The notes beneath the pieces are model-generated. The model had not been told where the DNA came from, searched no databases, and was given only the letters and a program-made list of their open reading frames with translations. Shown in pieces: positions 34,891 to 42,715 of a stretch of 64,000 nucleotides of DNA. Numbering within the stretch: the stretch's first letter is position 1; every line of letters starts with the position of its first letter. Position numbers and translations under genes: made by a program. This DNA is from Herbaspirillum rhizosphaerae_A (GTDB lineage: Bacteria > Pseudomonadota > Gammaproteobacteria > Burkholderiales > Burkholderiaceae_D), in contig NZ_JAQQFR010000005.1 in NCBI RefSeq assembly GCF_046025915.1, positions 62,001 to 126,000 of the forward strand, read 5' to 3'.

Positions 34891-35212
34891 GATCGGACGT
34901 TCCATTATGCAGATGTTTATAAGGGCCTTGTTTGTGCAAGTGCTATTAGTTCTTGGTAAAACTGCAAAACGTGGTTAACCAGTTTCCATTAGAGGTGCCA
35001 TTCTTTTCCCACTGCAACATACACAACTCGAACCAAGGCCATCGGGATCAGTCGGTCTGACTTGCCAGCCTTTACTATTCGTTTCCGTGTTTCCCACTTC
35101 GGTACTGGCAAAACGTCAATATTGACGTCAGTACATCCAGTGAGAAAAGTCTATTACAAAATAGTTGCGAGAAATCACCTCGAATTTGTAACAGATATTA
35201 ACAGGATTTTTT
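34891..35212. other. Intergenic region with a perfect 16-bp palindrome
   Basis: About 320 AT-rich bases between two minus-strand genes, with no gene visible. It contains a palindrome at 35113-35128 flanked by GTACTG/CAGTAC, annotated separately. The promoter of the small helix-turn-helix gene is presumably here. Confidence 0.5.
35102..35134. promoter_or_regulatory. Palindromic operator candidate
   Basis: ACGTCAATATTGACGT (35113-35128) is perfectly self-complementary. GTACTG (35102-35107) and CAGTAC (35129-35134) form outer arms, offset by 5 bases on the left. It lies about 220 bases upstream of the small helix-turn-helix gene and 80 bases beyond the end of the DUF1415 gene. Confidence 0.5.
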
Positions 35213-35794
35213 CTATATTTGGTGTTGTTTCTTTGACACGACAAAAGACAGCTGATTCCAGCCATTTAAGCCGAGATCCCGCATGGTAGCTATGTTTCGC
35301 TCGAAAATAGCGCTTGCTTCGGGGAAAGCCTGGACGGCGCGATCGATGCTGCTTTCTCGCAACAGATGCAAAACAGGGTAGGGAGAACGGTTGGTAAAGT
35401 TGTCGATATCGTCCGGTGCGGCATCGGCAAATTGGTAATCAGGATGGAAACTGGCGATTTGCAGCTCGCCTTCCAGGCCGGCATTTTCAAGTACCTCGTC
35501 GGCAACATCGAGGAAGTTGTTGTAATTCAGAAAGTCTTGCAATACGCGTGGATGGATGAGCACCGTGGTATCGATTGCCTCCGGATCGCTGTCTTGCAGA
35601 TGCTGCAATTCGCGCGACAATTCCTCGGCGAGATCGGTCTCGGTTTCGGCGTGACTGACGACATAGCGGATCTGGTTTTTGACGTAGACCGACTTGGCAA
35701 AAGGGCAAAGATTGAGGCCGATCACGGCCTCGCTGATCCACGCCTGGGTGAGCGCAATGACGTCGTCGTCGGAGGGAAATGGTGCGGTATTCAT
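35213..35794 (-). CDS. DUF1415 family protein
   Basis: A 193-residue protein matching the uncharacterised DUF1415 family. Recognisable parts are VIALTQAWISEAVIGLNLCPFAKSV at the start and FHPDYQFADAAPDDIDNFTNRSPYP in the centre. No signal peptide or membrane segment is visible. Function is not known to me. It is divergent from the yaeQ gene with about 125 bases between. Confidence 0.85.
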   Translation of the reverse strand: MNTAPFPSDDDVIALTQAWISEAVIGLNLCPFAKSVYVKNQIRYVVSHAETETDLAEELSRELQHLQDSDPEAIDTTVLIHPRVLQDFLNYNNFLDVADEVLENAGLEGELQIASFHPDYQFADAAPDDIDNFTNRSPYPVLHLLRESSIDRAVQAFPEASAIFERNIATMRDLGLNGWNQLSFVVSKKQHQI

Positions 35795-35919
35795 GGCGGC
35801 ATTGTCTCATGACGTCCGGAGGCCAGACAGTACGGAGAGCGAGGGAAACAGCGGAAACGGCCCGAAATCGGCTATGCTTCACATCCTCGTTTTTAATCTA
35901 CGCACAAAATAAGACCTCC

Positions 35920-36456
35920 ATGGCGCTCAAAGCAACCATCTTCAAAGCCGATCTGCAGATTTCCGACATGAACCGGCACTACTACCAGAACCATACCTTG
36001 ACCATCGCCCGTCATCCGTCGGAAACCGATGAGCGCATGATGATCCGCGTGCTGGCCTTCGCGCTCAATGCCAGCGAGTCGCTGACCTTCGGCAAAGGCT
36101 TGTCGGACGTGGAAGAGCCTGATATCTGGCAAAAGGATCTGACCGGCGCCATCGATCTGTGGATCGAAGTCGGCCAACCCGATGACAAGCGCATTCTCAA
36201 AGCCTGCGGTCGTTCCGCACGCGTGATGGTGTATAGCTACAGCAGCTCCAGCAGCATCTGGTGGGGCCAGACCGGCAACCGCGTCGAGCGCGCCAAGAAC
36301 CTCACCGTCATCAACATCGCGGTCGAGACCAGTCAGGCTCTGGAAAAGCTGGCGCAGCGCTCCATGCAATTGCAATGCACGATTCAGGACGGCCAGATCT
36401 GGCTGGGCAACAATGAAGAGATGGTGCAAATCGACCCACAGGTAATTAAACCGTAG
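35920..36456 (+). CDS. YaeQ family protein
   Basis: A 178-residue member of the YaeQ family, which has a nuclease-like (PD-(D/E)XK-type) fold but no firmly assigned role. The family hallmarks MALKATIFKADLQISDMNRHYY, HPSETDERMMIRVLAFAL and EEPDIWQKDLTG are present. I chose the ATG at 35920; the upstream extension is not protein-like. Its 3' end overlaps the convergent PrpD-family gene by 11 bases. Confidence 0.9.
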   Translation: MALKATIFKADLQISDMNRHYYQNHTLTIARHPSETDERMMIRVLAFALNASESLTFGKGLSDVEEPDIWQKDLTGAIDLWIEVGQPDDKRILKACGRSARVMVYSYSSSSSIWWGQTGNRVERAKNLTVINIAVETSQALEKLAQRSMQLQCTIQDGQIWLGNNEEMVQIDPQVIKP

Positions 36457-37819
36457 TCAGCAGGTCACGCACCGACGGCAGCGTATCGATCGCTTTGAGG
36501 CGGGACAGCAGCAGCGCAGCGTTGCTGCCGCCATCCCGGTTTCCTTCGGCGACACATTTCAAGAACTTGTCTTCGATTTCTTCCTGACGCATCGGACATT
36601 GCGCCGCACCGCGCGCATACGCCTGAAATCCCTCCACCCAATCACGGCCCGCTGCCTTGATCTGCATGTTGGCTCCTTCCGGCGCTGCTTCGCAGGCACC
36701 TGCCAGGCTCCAGCGCGGACCGACGGTCATGGTAATACGCTGCATCAGGGCAATCACGCGCGGTTCCTGCAAGACCGCGCCGTCAAGATGCGCCAACTCC
36801 ACCGTCCCATACAGCAATGACACTGCCACGGCGAAAGGCATGCTGAATTGCGCTTCCTGCCGCGTCGCGGGTTTGTTGTAAATCAGATTGGCAAAAACAA
36901 TTTGCGGCACGTCGCAGAGGATCTCTTCAATCTCATCCACAAGAATGCCGTGCCGGGCGACGATGGCCATGGCGGCATCGACTGCGGCGTGCGAAGACAG
37001 GCAAAGCGGAATGCGCTTGAGGTCGACGCCGGGCGATTCCAGAAACCAATGTGAACCAAGCTGCGCAATCATGGCGATATTGAATTCGCCGTGATTGAAC
37101 AAGCCAGTGAAACCGTTCCAATGTTCGAAGGCATCATGCGGGCCGCTGGCGCCTTGTGCTGCCAGTAAGGCAGCTACCACACCGGCTTCTGCCGCACGGC
37201 CTGCCATCAAGGGTTTGGCGTCGGTGCCGAAACAGGCTTTCAATCCACCGGTGCCGGCCACCGCCAGTCCCAGCGCCGAGGCAGTTTGCTTGCGATCCAG
37301 CTTGAGCAGCCAGGCCGCCGCCGCGCAGGCGCCGACCGGGCCGAGCACGCCGGTAGTCCACCAACCCTGATCGTAGAGGATGCTGTTGGTGGCGGCGCCG
37401 ACGGCGTATTCACATTCGGATCCAACGATGAATGCTGTCAGCAGATCGCTGCCGGATGCATTGCGTTTTTGCGCAACGGCGATGGCAGCGGGAGCGATCA
37501 CGGCAGACCCGTGCATGAAACCGGCGTAGCAATTGTCGTCAAAGTCCAGCGCATGCGCCGACGCGCCATTGACGAATGCCGCCGCAGGCGCGGAAAGCAA
37601 TTGCGGGCCGCCGACGATGGCGGCATCGCCGCGCGAACCGGCGTCCACGGCGATGGCGCGTGCGGTGCGCGCCACTGCCGTTGCCGAGCCGGCGAAAGCC
37701 ACACCGATGGTATCGAGCAGACAGTTGGTGGCGATGGCGCGTACAGAGGCGGGAATATCGCTGTGTTGCAGGCCGCAGATCCAGTCGGCCAGGCGTTCAA
37801 TGGCGGTAGGGTGAGTCAT
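36446..37819 (-). CDS. MmgE/PrpD family protein
   Basis: A 457-residue enzyme of the MmgE/PrpD superfamily, which includes 2-methylcitrate dehydratase, cis-aconitate decarboxylase and iminodisuccinate epimerase. Visible motifs are NCLLDTIGVAFAG, NGASAHALDFDDN and EILCDVP. The substrate is unknown. No prpB/prpC genes are nearby, so propionate metabolism is unlikely. I chose the ATG at 37819; ATGs at 37837 and 37933 would add a serine/asparagine/threonine repeat and lack ribosome sites. It lies downstream of an RpiR regulator and an amino-acid-binding protein gene, probably co-transcribed. Confidence 0.88.
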   Translation of the reverse strand: MTHPTAIERLADWICGLQHSDIPASVRAIATNCLLDTIGVAFAGSATAVARTARAIAVDAGSRGDAAIVGGPQLLSAPAAAFVNGASAHALDFDDNCYAGFMHGSAVIAPAAIAVAQKRNASGSDLLTAFIVGSECEYAVGAATNSILYDQGWWTTGVLGPVGACAAAAWLLKLDRKQTASALGLAVAGTGGLKACFGTDAKPLMAGRAAEAGVVAALLAAQGASGPHDAFEHWNGFTGLFNHGEFNIAMIAQLGSHWFLESPGVDLKRIPLCLSSHAAVDAAMAIVARHGILVDEIEEILCDVPQIVFANLIYNKPATRQEAQFSMPFAVAVSLLYGTVELAHLDGAVLQEPRVIALMQRITMTVGPRWSLAGACEAAPEGANMQIKAAGRDWVEGFQAYARGAAQCPMRQEEIEDKFLKCVAEGNRDGGSNAALLLSRLKAIDTLPSVRDLLTTV

Positions 37820-37972
37820 GGTGTGACGCTGTGTCATGGAAGAGAAAGCGGAGGTGTTGCTTGTGTTGCTTGTATTGCTTGCCCGATGCGATCTTGCCGC
37901 GGAGCTTGTCCGAGACAACATCGCATCAGGCAATGACGACGCAGGGGAATCGCGTCGCGGGCTTATTCCAGC

Positions 37973-38761
37973 TTATTCCGGCAGGGGACCGGCTGGTGCG
38001 CCCAGCCACTTCTTCGACATCTCGTCGATGGCACCGTTGCTCTTGGCTTCGCGGATGATCTCGTTGAGTTTGGCGACCAGTTGCGGTTCACCCTTTTGCA
38101 CGCCGATGTAGCAAGGCGCATTGGACAGGATGACCTTCAGATCCATGCTCACCGACGGATCCTTGGCCTTGATCGTGGCAGCCACGGCGGTGCCGGTCGC
38201 AAACATCTGCGCCTGACCGGCGAGGAAGGCAGAGACCGTGCCGTTGTTGTCTTCAAAACGCTTGATCACGGCGCCCGGCGCCAGACGCGAGAGTTCTTCA
38301 TCCTGCATCGAGCCGCGTGTCACCGCAATGACCTTGCCTGTCAGTTCGCTGTAGTTTTTGGCGATGATTTCCTGCTTGCCGAAAACGGCATCGAAGAATG
38401 GTGCATAGGCGATGCTGTAGTCGATGACCTTTTCGCGCTCAGGCGTTTTGCCGAGCGAGGAAATGGTCAGGTCGGATTTTTTGGTCTGCAGATACGCGAC
38501 ACGATTCGGGCCGGTGACGGGGATCAGTTCCAGTTTGACGCCGAGCTTCTTGGCGACCAGTGCTGCCATGTCGATGTCATAACCACGCGGCGTCATGTCG
38601 GTGCCGACCGAACCGTATGGTGGATAGTCGGTCGGTACGGCCACACGAATCACCTTGCGTGCAAGGATGGTGCTGAGGGCGTCCTCCGCCATGGCATTGC
38701 CGGAAACAGCAGCGGCAATCGAGACGGCAATCAGGCTAAGCAGGAGAGAGCGGCGTTTCAT
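37973..38761 (-). CDS. Periplasmic amino-acid-type ABC substrate-binding protein
   Basis: A 262-residue family-3 solute-binding protein. A signal peptide (cleavage probably after GNAMA) is followed by VIRVAVPTDYPPYGSV and GYDIDMAALVAKKLG, the usual polar amino-acid-binding motifs. No permease or ATPase gene is next to it, so it is an orphan that must use a remote transporter or signal by itself. It sits between rpiR-type and PrpD-type genes on the same strand. Confidence 0.9.
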   Translation of the reverse strand: MKRRSLLLSLIAVSIAAAVSGNAMAEDALSTILARKVIRVAVPTDYPPYGSVGTDMTPRGYDIDMAALVAKKLGVKLELIPVTGPNRVAYLQTKKSDLTISSLGKTPEREKVIDYSIAYAPFFDAVFGKQEIIAKNYSELTGKVIAVTRGSMQDEELSRLAPGAVIKRFEDNNGTVSAFLAGQAQMFATGTAVAATIKAKDPSVSMDLKVILSNAPCYIGVQKGEPQLVAKLNEIIREAKSNGAIDEMSKKWLGAPAGPLPE

Positions 38762-38864
38762 TTCGATATCCTTTCAGTGATATGCGTGGTGAACAAGTAA
38801 GTCGTGAAGTACGGGGTGTGCCGAAGCGGATTGCATTGCCTCTGTTTTGAAAATTGCTTGTATG

Positions 38865-39845
38865 TCAGTTGTCGTTTTTGCGTGGGCGTGATTTCGATAC
38901 CTTGGGTAATTCGCTGTCTTCCGCACCCCACCATTCGCCCATGCTCCACAGATTCTTTTCCGTCTCGGACACCGAGGCCTTGACATCAACCTTGGATGTC
39001 GCCGCCATGAGTGCGACCAGGATTTCACTGACGAGAAAAGCCGGGACCAGCGTGTCGAAGAAGGATGCATTCTGTTTGCCGACCAGGATGGTCTCGGCGG
39101 CCATGCGCGCAATCGGCGAGCTGTCGCTGTCGGTGATAGCGATCAGTTTGACGCCGGCTTTGGCAAGATGTCCGGCAATTGATACTGCGCGGCGCGAGTA
39201 AGGGGCGATGCAACAGACGAACAAGGCATCCTTGGAACCAGCCTGATGCATGATCTTCATCATGCCGCTTTCGCCGGCGCCATCGATGAGCGTGATGTTC
39301 TTGGCGAAGTACTCCGAGACGTGAGAAAACTGAAACGCTACCGGAAACGATGAGCGCAATCCCAGGCAATAGATCGTGCGTGAGGCTGAGAGAATTTTCA
39401 CGGCACGTACGATGGCGGCTAAGGTGTCGGCGCTGCACAGTGCCTGGATGTGTGCGATGGCGTTGTTGGCGACGTCCAGTGCCAGCGCCGTTTCGCCGAT
39501 CTTCTGATTCAACTCCACCAAGCCGTGGGCGCGCTGGCTGTACTCGTTGCTGCGTGAACGCAGATTGTTCTTGAACACCTCGCGGATGTCGTCGTAACCC
39601 TCCATACCGAGAAATTTGGCCAGCCGTGTCATGGTCGATGGCGGAATGCCTGCCAGCCGCGCCTGTTCGCGCATGGACATCACGGCCACTTCATGCGGAT
39701 GATCGAGCACGAAGCTGGCAGCCAGACGCACATGTCGCGGCAGGCTATCGAAGCATTGCTTGATGTGCAGCACCAGCGCCTGCTGAGAACGCAGGGCTTC
39801 GGAGGACTTCGGTGACTCTGGCGATGCTGATGTGGCTTGATTCAC
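38865..39845 (-). CDS. MurR/RpiR family transcriptional regulator
   Basis: A 326-residue regulator with an N-terminal RpiR helix-turn-helix (about residues 18-95, MREQARLAGIPPSTMTRLAKFLGM) and a C-terminal SIS domain (about 135-275) that normally binds a sugar phosphate or related ligand. I chose the GTG at 39845 because GCGGAG lies 7 bases upstream; an ATG at 39878 would add 11 residues. A TGATTCA half-site overlaps this start and four more lie within 175 bases, pointing to autoregulation. It is the first gene of a likely RpiR/binding-protein/PrpD operon. Confidence 0.9.
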   Translation of the reverse strand: MNQATSASPESPKSSEALRSQQALVLHIKQCFDSLPRHVRLAASFVLDHPHEVAVMSMREQARLAGIPPSTMTRLAKFLGMEGYDDIREVFKNNLRSRSNEYSQRAHGLVELNQKIGETALALDVANNAIAHIQALCSADTLAAIVRAVKILSASRTIYCLGLRSSFPVAFQFSHVSEYFAKNITLIDGAGESGMMKIMHQAGSKDALFVCCIAPYSRRAVSIAGHLAKAGVKLIAITDSDSSPIARMAAETILVGKQNASFFDTLVPAFLVSEILVALMAATSKVDVKASVSETEKNLWSMGEWWGAEDSELPKVSKSRPRKNDN

Positions 39846-40015
39846 GTTGATGCTCCGCAATCGGGATATGCGATGCATCAAGCAACATATGTGCCAATAT
39901 TTTTTGCAAATGATTCAAATGAATCAATTTTCGAAGGCATTTCAGCGCTCGGAAAAATCGCTGTACAGGAGAGAGTTGATTTTGATGATTCAAAAACAGA
40001 GGACTGTGTGAATCA
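39838..40015. promoter_or_regulatory. Cluster of TGATTCA half-sites around the rpiR start
   Basis: TGATTCA-AA-TGAATCA (39911-39926) is a perfect palindrome. Further copies are TGATTCA at 39838-39844 (across the GTG start) and 39986-39992, and TGAATCA at 40009-40015. Five copies of one 7-mer in under 180 bases next to a regulator gene strongly suggest an operator region. Confidence 0.65.
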
Positions 40016-40155
40016 AATTGTCTGCCACGGGAGCAACATCTCCCGTCACATGCATCGTCAATGCGCCACGATGGACATGGTGACGCTGCAACGTGGTGAG
40101 ATTAGTTTGAATTCAGTTTCAACTCAGTTTCAACTCAGTTTCAACTCACTTTGAA
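39846..40155. other. Regulatory gap between the rpiR and lysR genes
   Basis: About 310 bases holding the TGATTCA cluster on the rpiR side and an 11-bp tandem array on the lysR side. A plus-strand open frame crosses it but has no credible start or family. The rpiR promoter is expected here. Confidence 0.5.
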
Positions 40156-40158
40156 TTA
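40104..40158. repeat. Five 11-bp tandem repeats
   Basis: The unit AGTTTCAACTC occurs three times exactly (40115-40147), flanked by diverged units AGTTTGAATTC (40104-40114) and ACTTTGAATTA (40148-40158). The period equals about one turn of DNA, so each unit faces the same side of the helix. The last unit includes the lysR stop codon. Confidence 0.8.
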
Positions 40159-41031
40159 GTTGCCCGGATGCAGTTCTCTGAGGATGTCGAGGAAGAGGTC
40201 GGCGCGATACGTCGATGGGCGAGACGATTCGGTGACGGCGCAGATCGGGTGATGATAGGACGGACTGCCGTTTCTCACCTTGAGCGCATAGCGCTTGCCG
40301 AGCAGTTGTACATAGTGTACCGGCAGGATGCCGAGATAGCTGCCGGTCGCAACCAGCAAGCCGATCGCTTCCAGACCGCCGGCATCGGGGCCGCGCGCGT
40401 AGCCTTCGGTTGTCAGCGCCTGGTCGACGTAGGGATGTTGTCTGTATACCAGCGGCAGATCGTCGGCGCCGCGCTTCGGCTTCTTTGCTGCGGTATAGAC
40501 GCGATGCGTTTCCGAGAACAAGGGCAGGTAATTGAATTCCCCCTCGCGCGGATACTTGCCGCGGATCGCGATGTCGACGCGATGTTCACGCAGCGCCTGA
40601 TTAAGATCAGGAAAAGTCATGACGCTGATCTCCGGTCGCACATTGGGCGCGCGTTCACGCAGGACAGCCAGCGCTTCCGGGATTTTGCAATCGGGATGTG
40701 TCAGCGTGTGCTCGACGATGCCGATTGATAGCGAGCCGGACAGAACGCCATGCACCGCATCGATTTCGGAGCGGATTCGCTCCAGTGAACGCAATGCATC
40801 CGAGGCCAGCTTGAGCGCCACTTCCCCTTCGGGAGTCAGCTTGAAACCGGCCGGGCCTCGCTCGCACAGGCGCACGCCGAGACGCTCTTCCACCTCGCGC
40901 ACATGGCGGCTGATGGAGGCCTTGGACATGTGCAGACGCTTCTCCGCGGCGGCGAAACCTCCGGCCTGAGCCGCATTGCAAAACACGCGCAAGGAGCGCA
41001 GGTCGCGTTCGTCGAAGTCCAGATGGATCAT
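40156..41031 (-). CDS. LysR family transcriptional regulator
   Basis: A 291-residue regulator with an N-terminal winged helix (AAQAGGFAAAEKRLHMSKASISRHVREVEERLGVRL) and a periplasmic-binding-like effector domain. I chose the ATG at 41031 with GGCAGG upstream; the longer frame to 41127 is not protein-like. It is divergent from the ureohydrolase-ridA pair across 257 bases, so it probably controls that pair. A GGTAT-N14-ATACC element at 41074-41097 is a candidate binding site. Confidence 0.9.
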   Translation of the reverse strand: MIHLDFDERDLRSLRVFCNAAQAGGFAAAEKRLHMSKASISRHVREVEERLGVRLCERGPAGFKLTPEGEVALKLASDALRSLERIRSEIDAVHGVLSGSLSIGIVEHTLTHPDCKIPEALAVLRERAPNVRPEISVMTFPDLNQALREHRVDIAIRGKYPREGEFNYLPLFSETHRVYTAAKKPKRGADDLPLVYRQHPYVDQALTTEGYARGPDAGGLEAIGLLVATGSYLGILPVHYVQLLGKRYALKVRNGSPSYHHPICAVTESSRPSTYRADLFLDILRELHPGN

Positions 41032-41211
41032 GATTGCCTGCCGGGAAGGTAAGTAGAGAGCGCAAAAACAAAAGGTATTAAATTTCAAGACTATACCTGC
41101 AAAACAATCATTTTTTATTATCTGCATTGCTTGCTACAGTCAGCCGATCAAACGCACTCGGCTGTGTCGGCACATGCGCTGGCGTTGATCTTGCATTGGC
41201 ATTGGCTGGCT

Positions 41212-41235
41212 GTTTTTATCTCTGTTTTTATCTCT
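41212..41235. repeat. 12-bp tandem duplication in the ureohydrolase leader
   Basis: GTTTTTATCTCT is present twice in direct succession about 55 bases before the ureohydrolase ATG. It may reflect slippage and could affect the 5' untranslated region. Confidence 0.6.
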
Positions 41236-41288
41236 ATTGTTCTCGTTTTTTACATTCCGTCTACTTTCCGTCCAAAGGATCTCAGGTC

Positions 41289-42260
41289 ATGGAACAACTT
41301 ACCGTAGCACCACGCACCGGCCACAAAACATTGCTGTATTCGGAGCTGGTCACCGACATGACTGATCTGAAAGCGGACATCGCCATCCTCGGCGTGCCGT
41401 TCGGTTCGGCCTATACGCCACGTCAATTCACCAACGACCAAAGCAATGCACCGCAAGCGATCCGCGATGTGACCGACCGCATCGTACGTGCGCCGGAACA
41501 TTACGATTTCGATATCGATGGCCCGCTGCTGCAAGGACGCAGCGATATCCGCTTTGTCGATTGCGGCGACGTGCTGCCCGACCTCGCCGTACCCGGCGAT
41601 CATCAACGCCGTGCCGAGCTGGCGATTCGTCAGATCTTGCGTGGCGGCGGCATGCCGATTGTGCTGGGCGGCGATCACGGCATCACCAATCCGGTGTTGC
41701 GTGGCTTCGATGAAGTGGGGCCGGTCACCATCGTGCACATCGATGCGCATCTGGATTGGCGCGATGAAGTCAACGGCGTGCGCGACGGTTTATCCAGCGT
41801 GATTCGCCGTGCATCCGAGTTGCCATTCGTGAAGCACATCGTGCAGATCGGTTTGCGCGCACAGGGCAGCGGACGTCCTGCCGATTACGAAGCTGCAAAA
41901 GCCTGGGGCTCTGATCTGATCTCAGCGTATGAGCTGCACGATATCGGCATGGATGCAGTGTTGGCGCGCATCCCTGATGGCGGCAACTATTACCTGACCA
42001 TCGATGCCGACGGTCTCGATCCGACTATCATGCCGGCCGTCGATGGCCCGGCGCCCGGTGGCGTGAATTTCGTGCAGGCGCGCAAGCTGATTCACGGGCT
42101 GGTGAAGAAGGGGCGTGTGGTCGGCATGGACATCGTTGAGATTCAGCCAATCAAGGATAACGCCAGCAAACTGACTTGCGTCACGGCCGGTCGACTGATC
42201 GTCAATCTGATCGGCGCGACGATTCGCGCCGGTTATTTCGACAAGAAGAACAAAGCGTAA
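41289..42260 (+). CDS. Agmatinase/guanidinobutyrase-type ureohydrolase
   Basis: A 323-residue binuclear manganese enzyme of the arginase superfamily that splits urea from a guanidino compound. The metal ligands are visible in GGDHG, HIDAHLDWRD and TIDADGLDP. The exact substrate (agmatine, guanidinobutyrate, guanidinopropionate or another) cannot be told. I chose the ATG at 41289 with AAGGATC upstream. A RidA-family gene follows after 41 bases and a LysR gene is divergent. Confidence 0.88.
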   Translation: MEQLTVAPRTGHKTLLYSELVTDMTDLKADIAILGVPFGSAYTPRQFTNDQSNAPQAIRDVTDRIVRAPEHYDFDIDGPLLQGRSDIRFVDCGDVLPDLAVPGDHQRRAELAIRQILRGGGMPIVLGGDHGITNPVLRGFDEVGPVTIVHIDAHLDWRDEVNGVRDGLSSVIRRASELPFVKHIVQIGLRAQGSGRPADYEAAKAWGSDLISAYELHDIGMDAVLARIPDGGNYYLTIDADGLDPTIMPAVDGPAPGGVNFVQARKLIHGLVKKGRVVGMDIVEIQPIKDNASKLTCVTAGRLIVNLIGATIRAGYFDKKNKA

Positions 42261-42301
42261 TCAACTGCATCACTTCACCCCACACTTTCACTGAGGCTCT
42301 C

Positions 42302-42715
42302 ATGGAACACACGCGCATTCGCAGATTCAATACCAAAGACACCTATCCAGAACAAAACATCGACAACGACCTGTGCCAGGCAGTCGTCGCGCGCGGCACG
42401 ACCGTCTTCCTGCGCGGTCAGATCGGGCAGAATCTGGATACCTCCGAAAGCGTCTGCATCGGTGACGTCAAAGGCCAGACCGAGCAAGCGATGTACAACA
42501 TCGACATGCTGCTCAAGGAAGCCGGCGGCAAGCTGGAGCATATCTGCAAGGTGACGATTTATATCTCCGATCCCCGCTATCGCGAAGATGTGTATCGCGT
42601 GGTCGGTCGCTGGCTCAAAGGCGTGTTTCCGGTATCGACCGGTATCGTGGTGTCGGCGTTTGCACGTCCGGAATATCTGGTGGAGGTCGACGCGACCGCC
42701 GTCATTCCTGATTAA
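42302..42715 (+). CDS. RidA family protein
   Basis: A 137-residue YjgF/YER057c/UK114-family protein. RidA itself hydrolyses reactive enamine/imine intermediates; relatives vary. It has the family's central VFLRGQIGQNLDT, NIDMLLKEAGGKLEHICKVTIYISD and PEYLVEVDATA. Its position after the ureohydrolase suggests it handles an imine or related product of the same pathway. The 3' end overlaps the convergent kinase gene by 4 bases. Confidence 0.88.
   Translation: MEHTRIRRFNTKDTYPEQNIDNDLCQAVVARGTTVFLRGQIGQNLDTSESVCIGDVKGQTEQAMYNIDMLLKEAGGKLEHICKVTIYISDPRYREDVYRVVGRWLKGVFPVSTGIVVSAFARPEYLVEVDATAVIPD

Noticed and set aside
39837..40154. Plus-strand frame across the rpiR-lysR gap
   Set aside because: The start is a TTG inside the rpiR start region, and the frame is built from operator half-sites and the 11-bp repeat. 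It has no family resemblance.
40104..40158. CRISPR array
   Set aside because: The 11-bp units are directly tandem without spacers and no cas genes are present.
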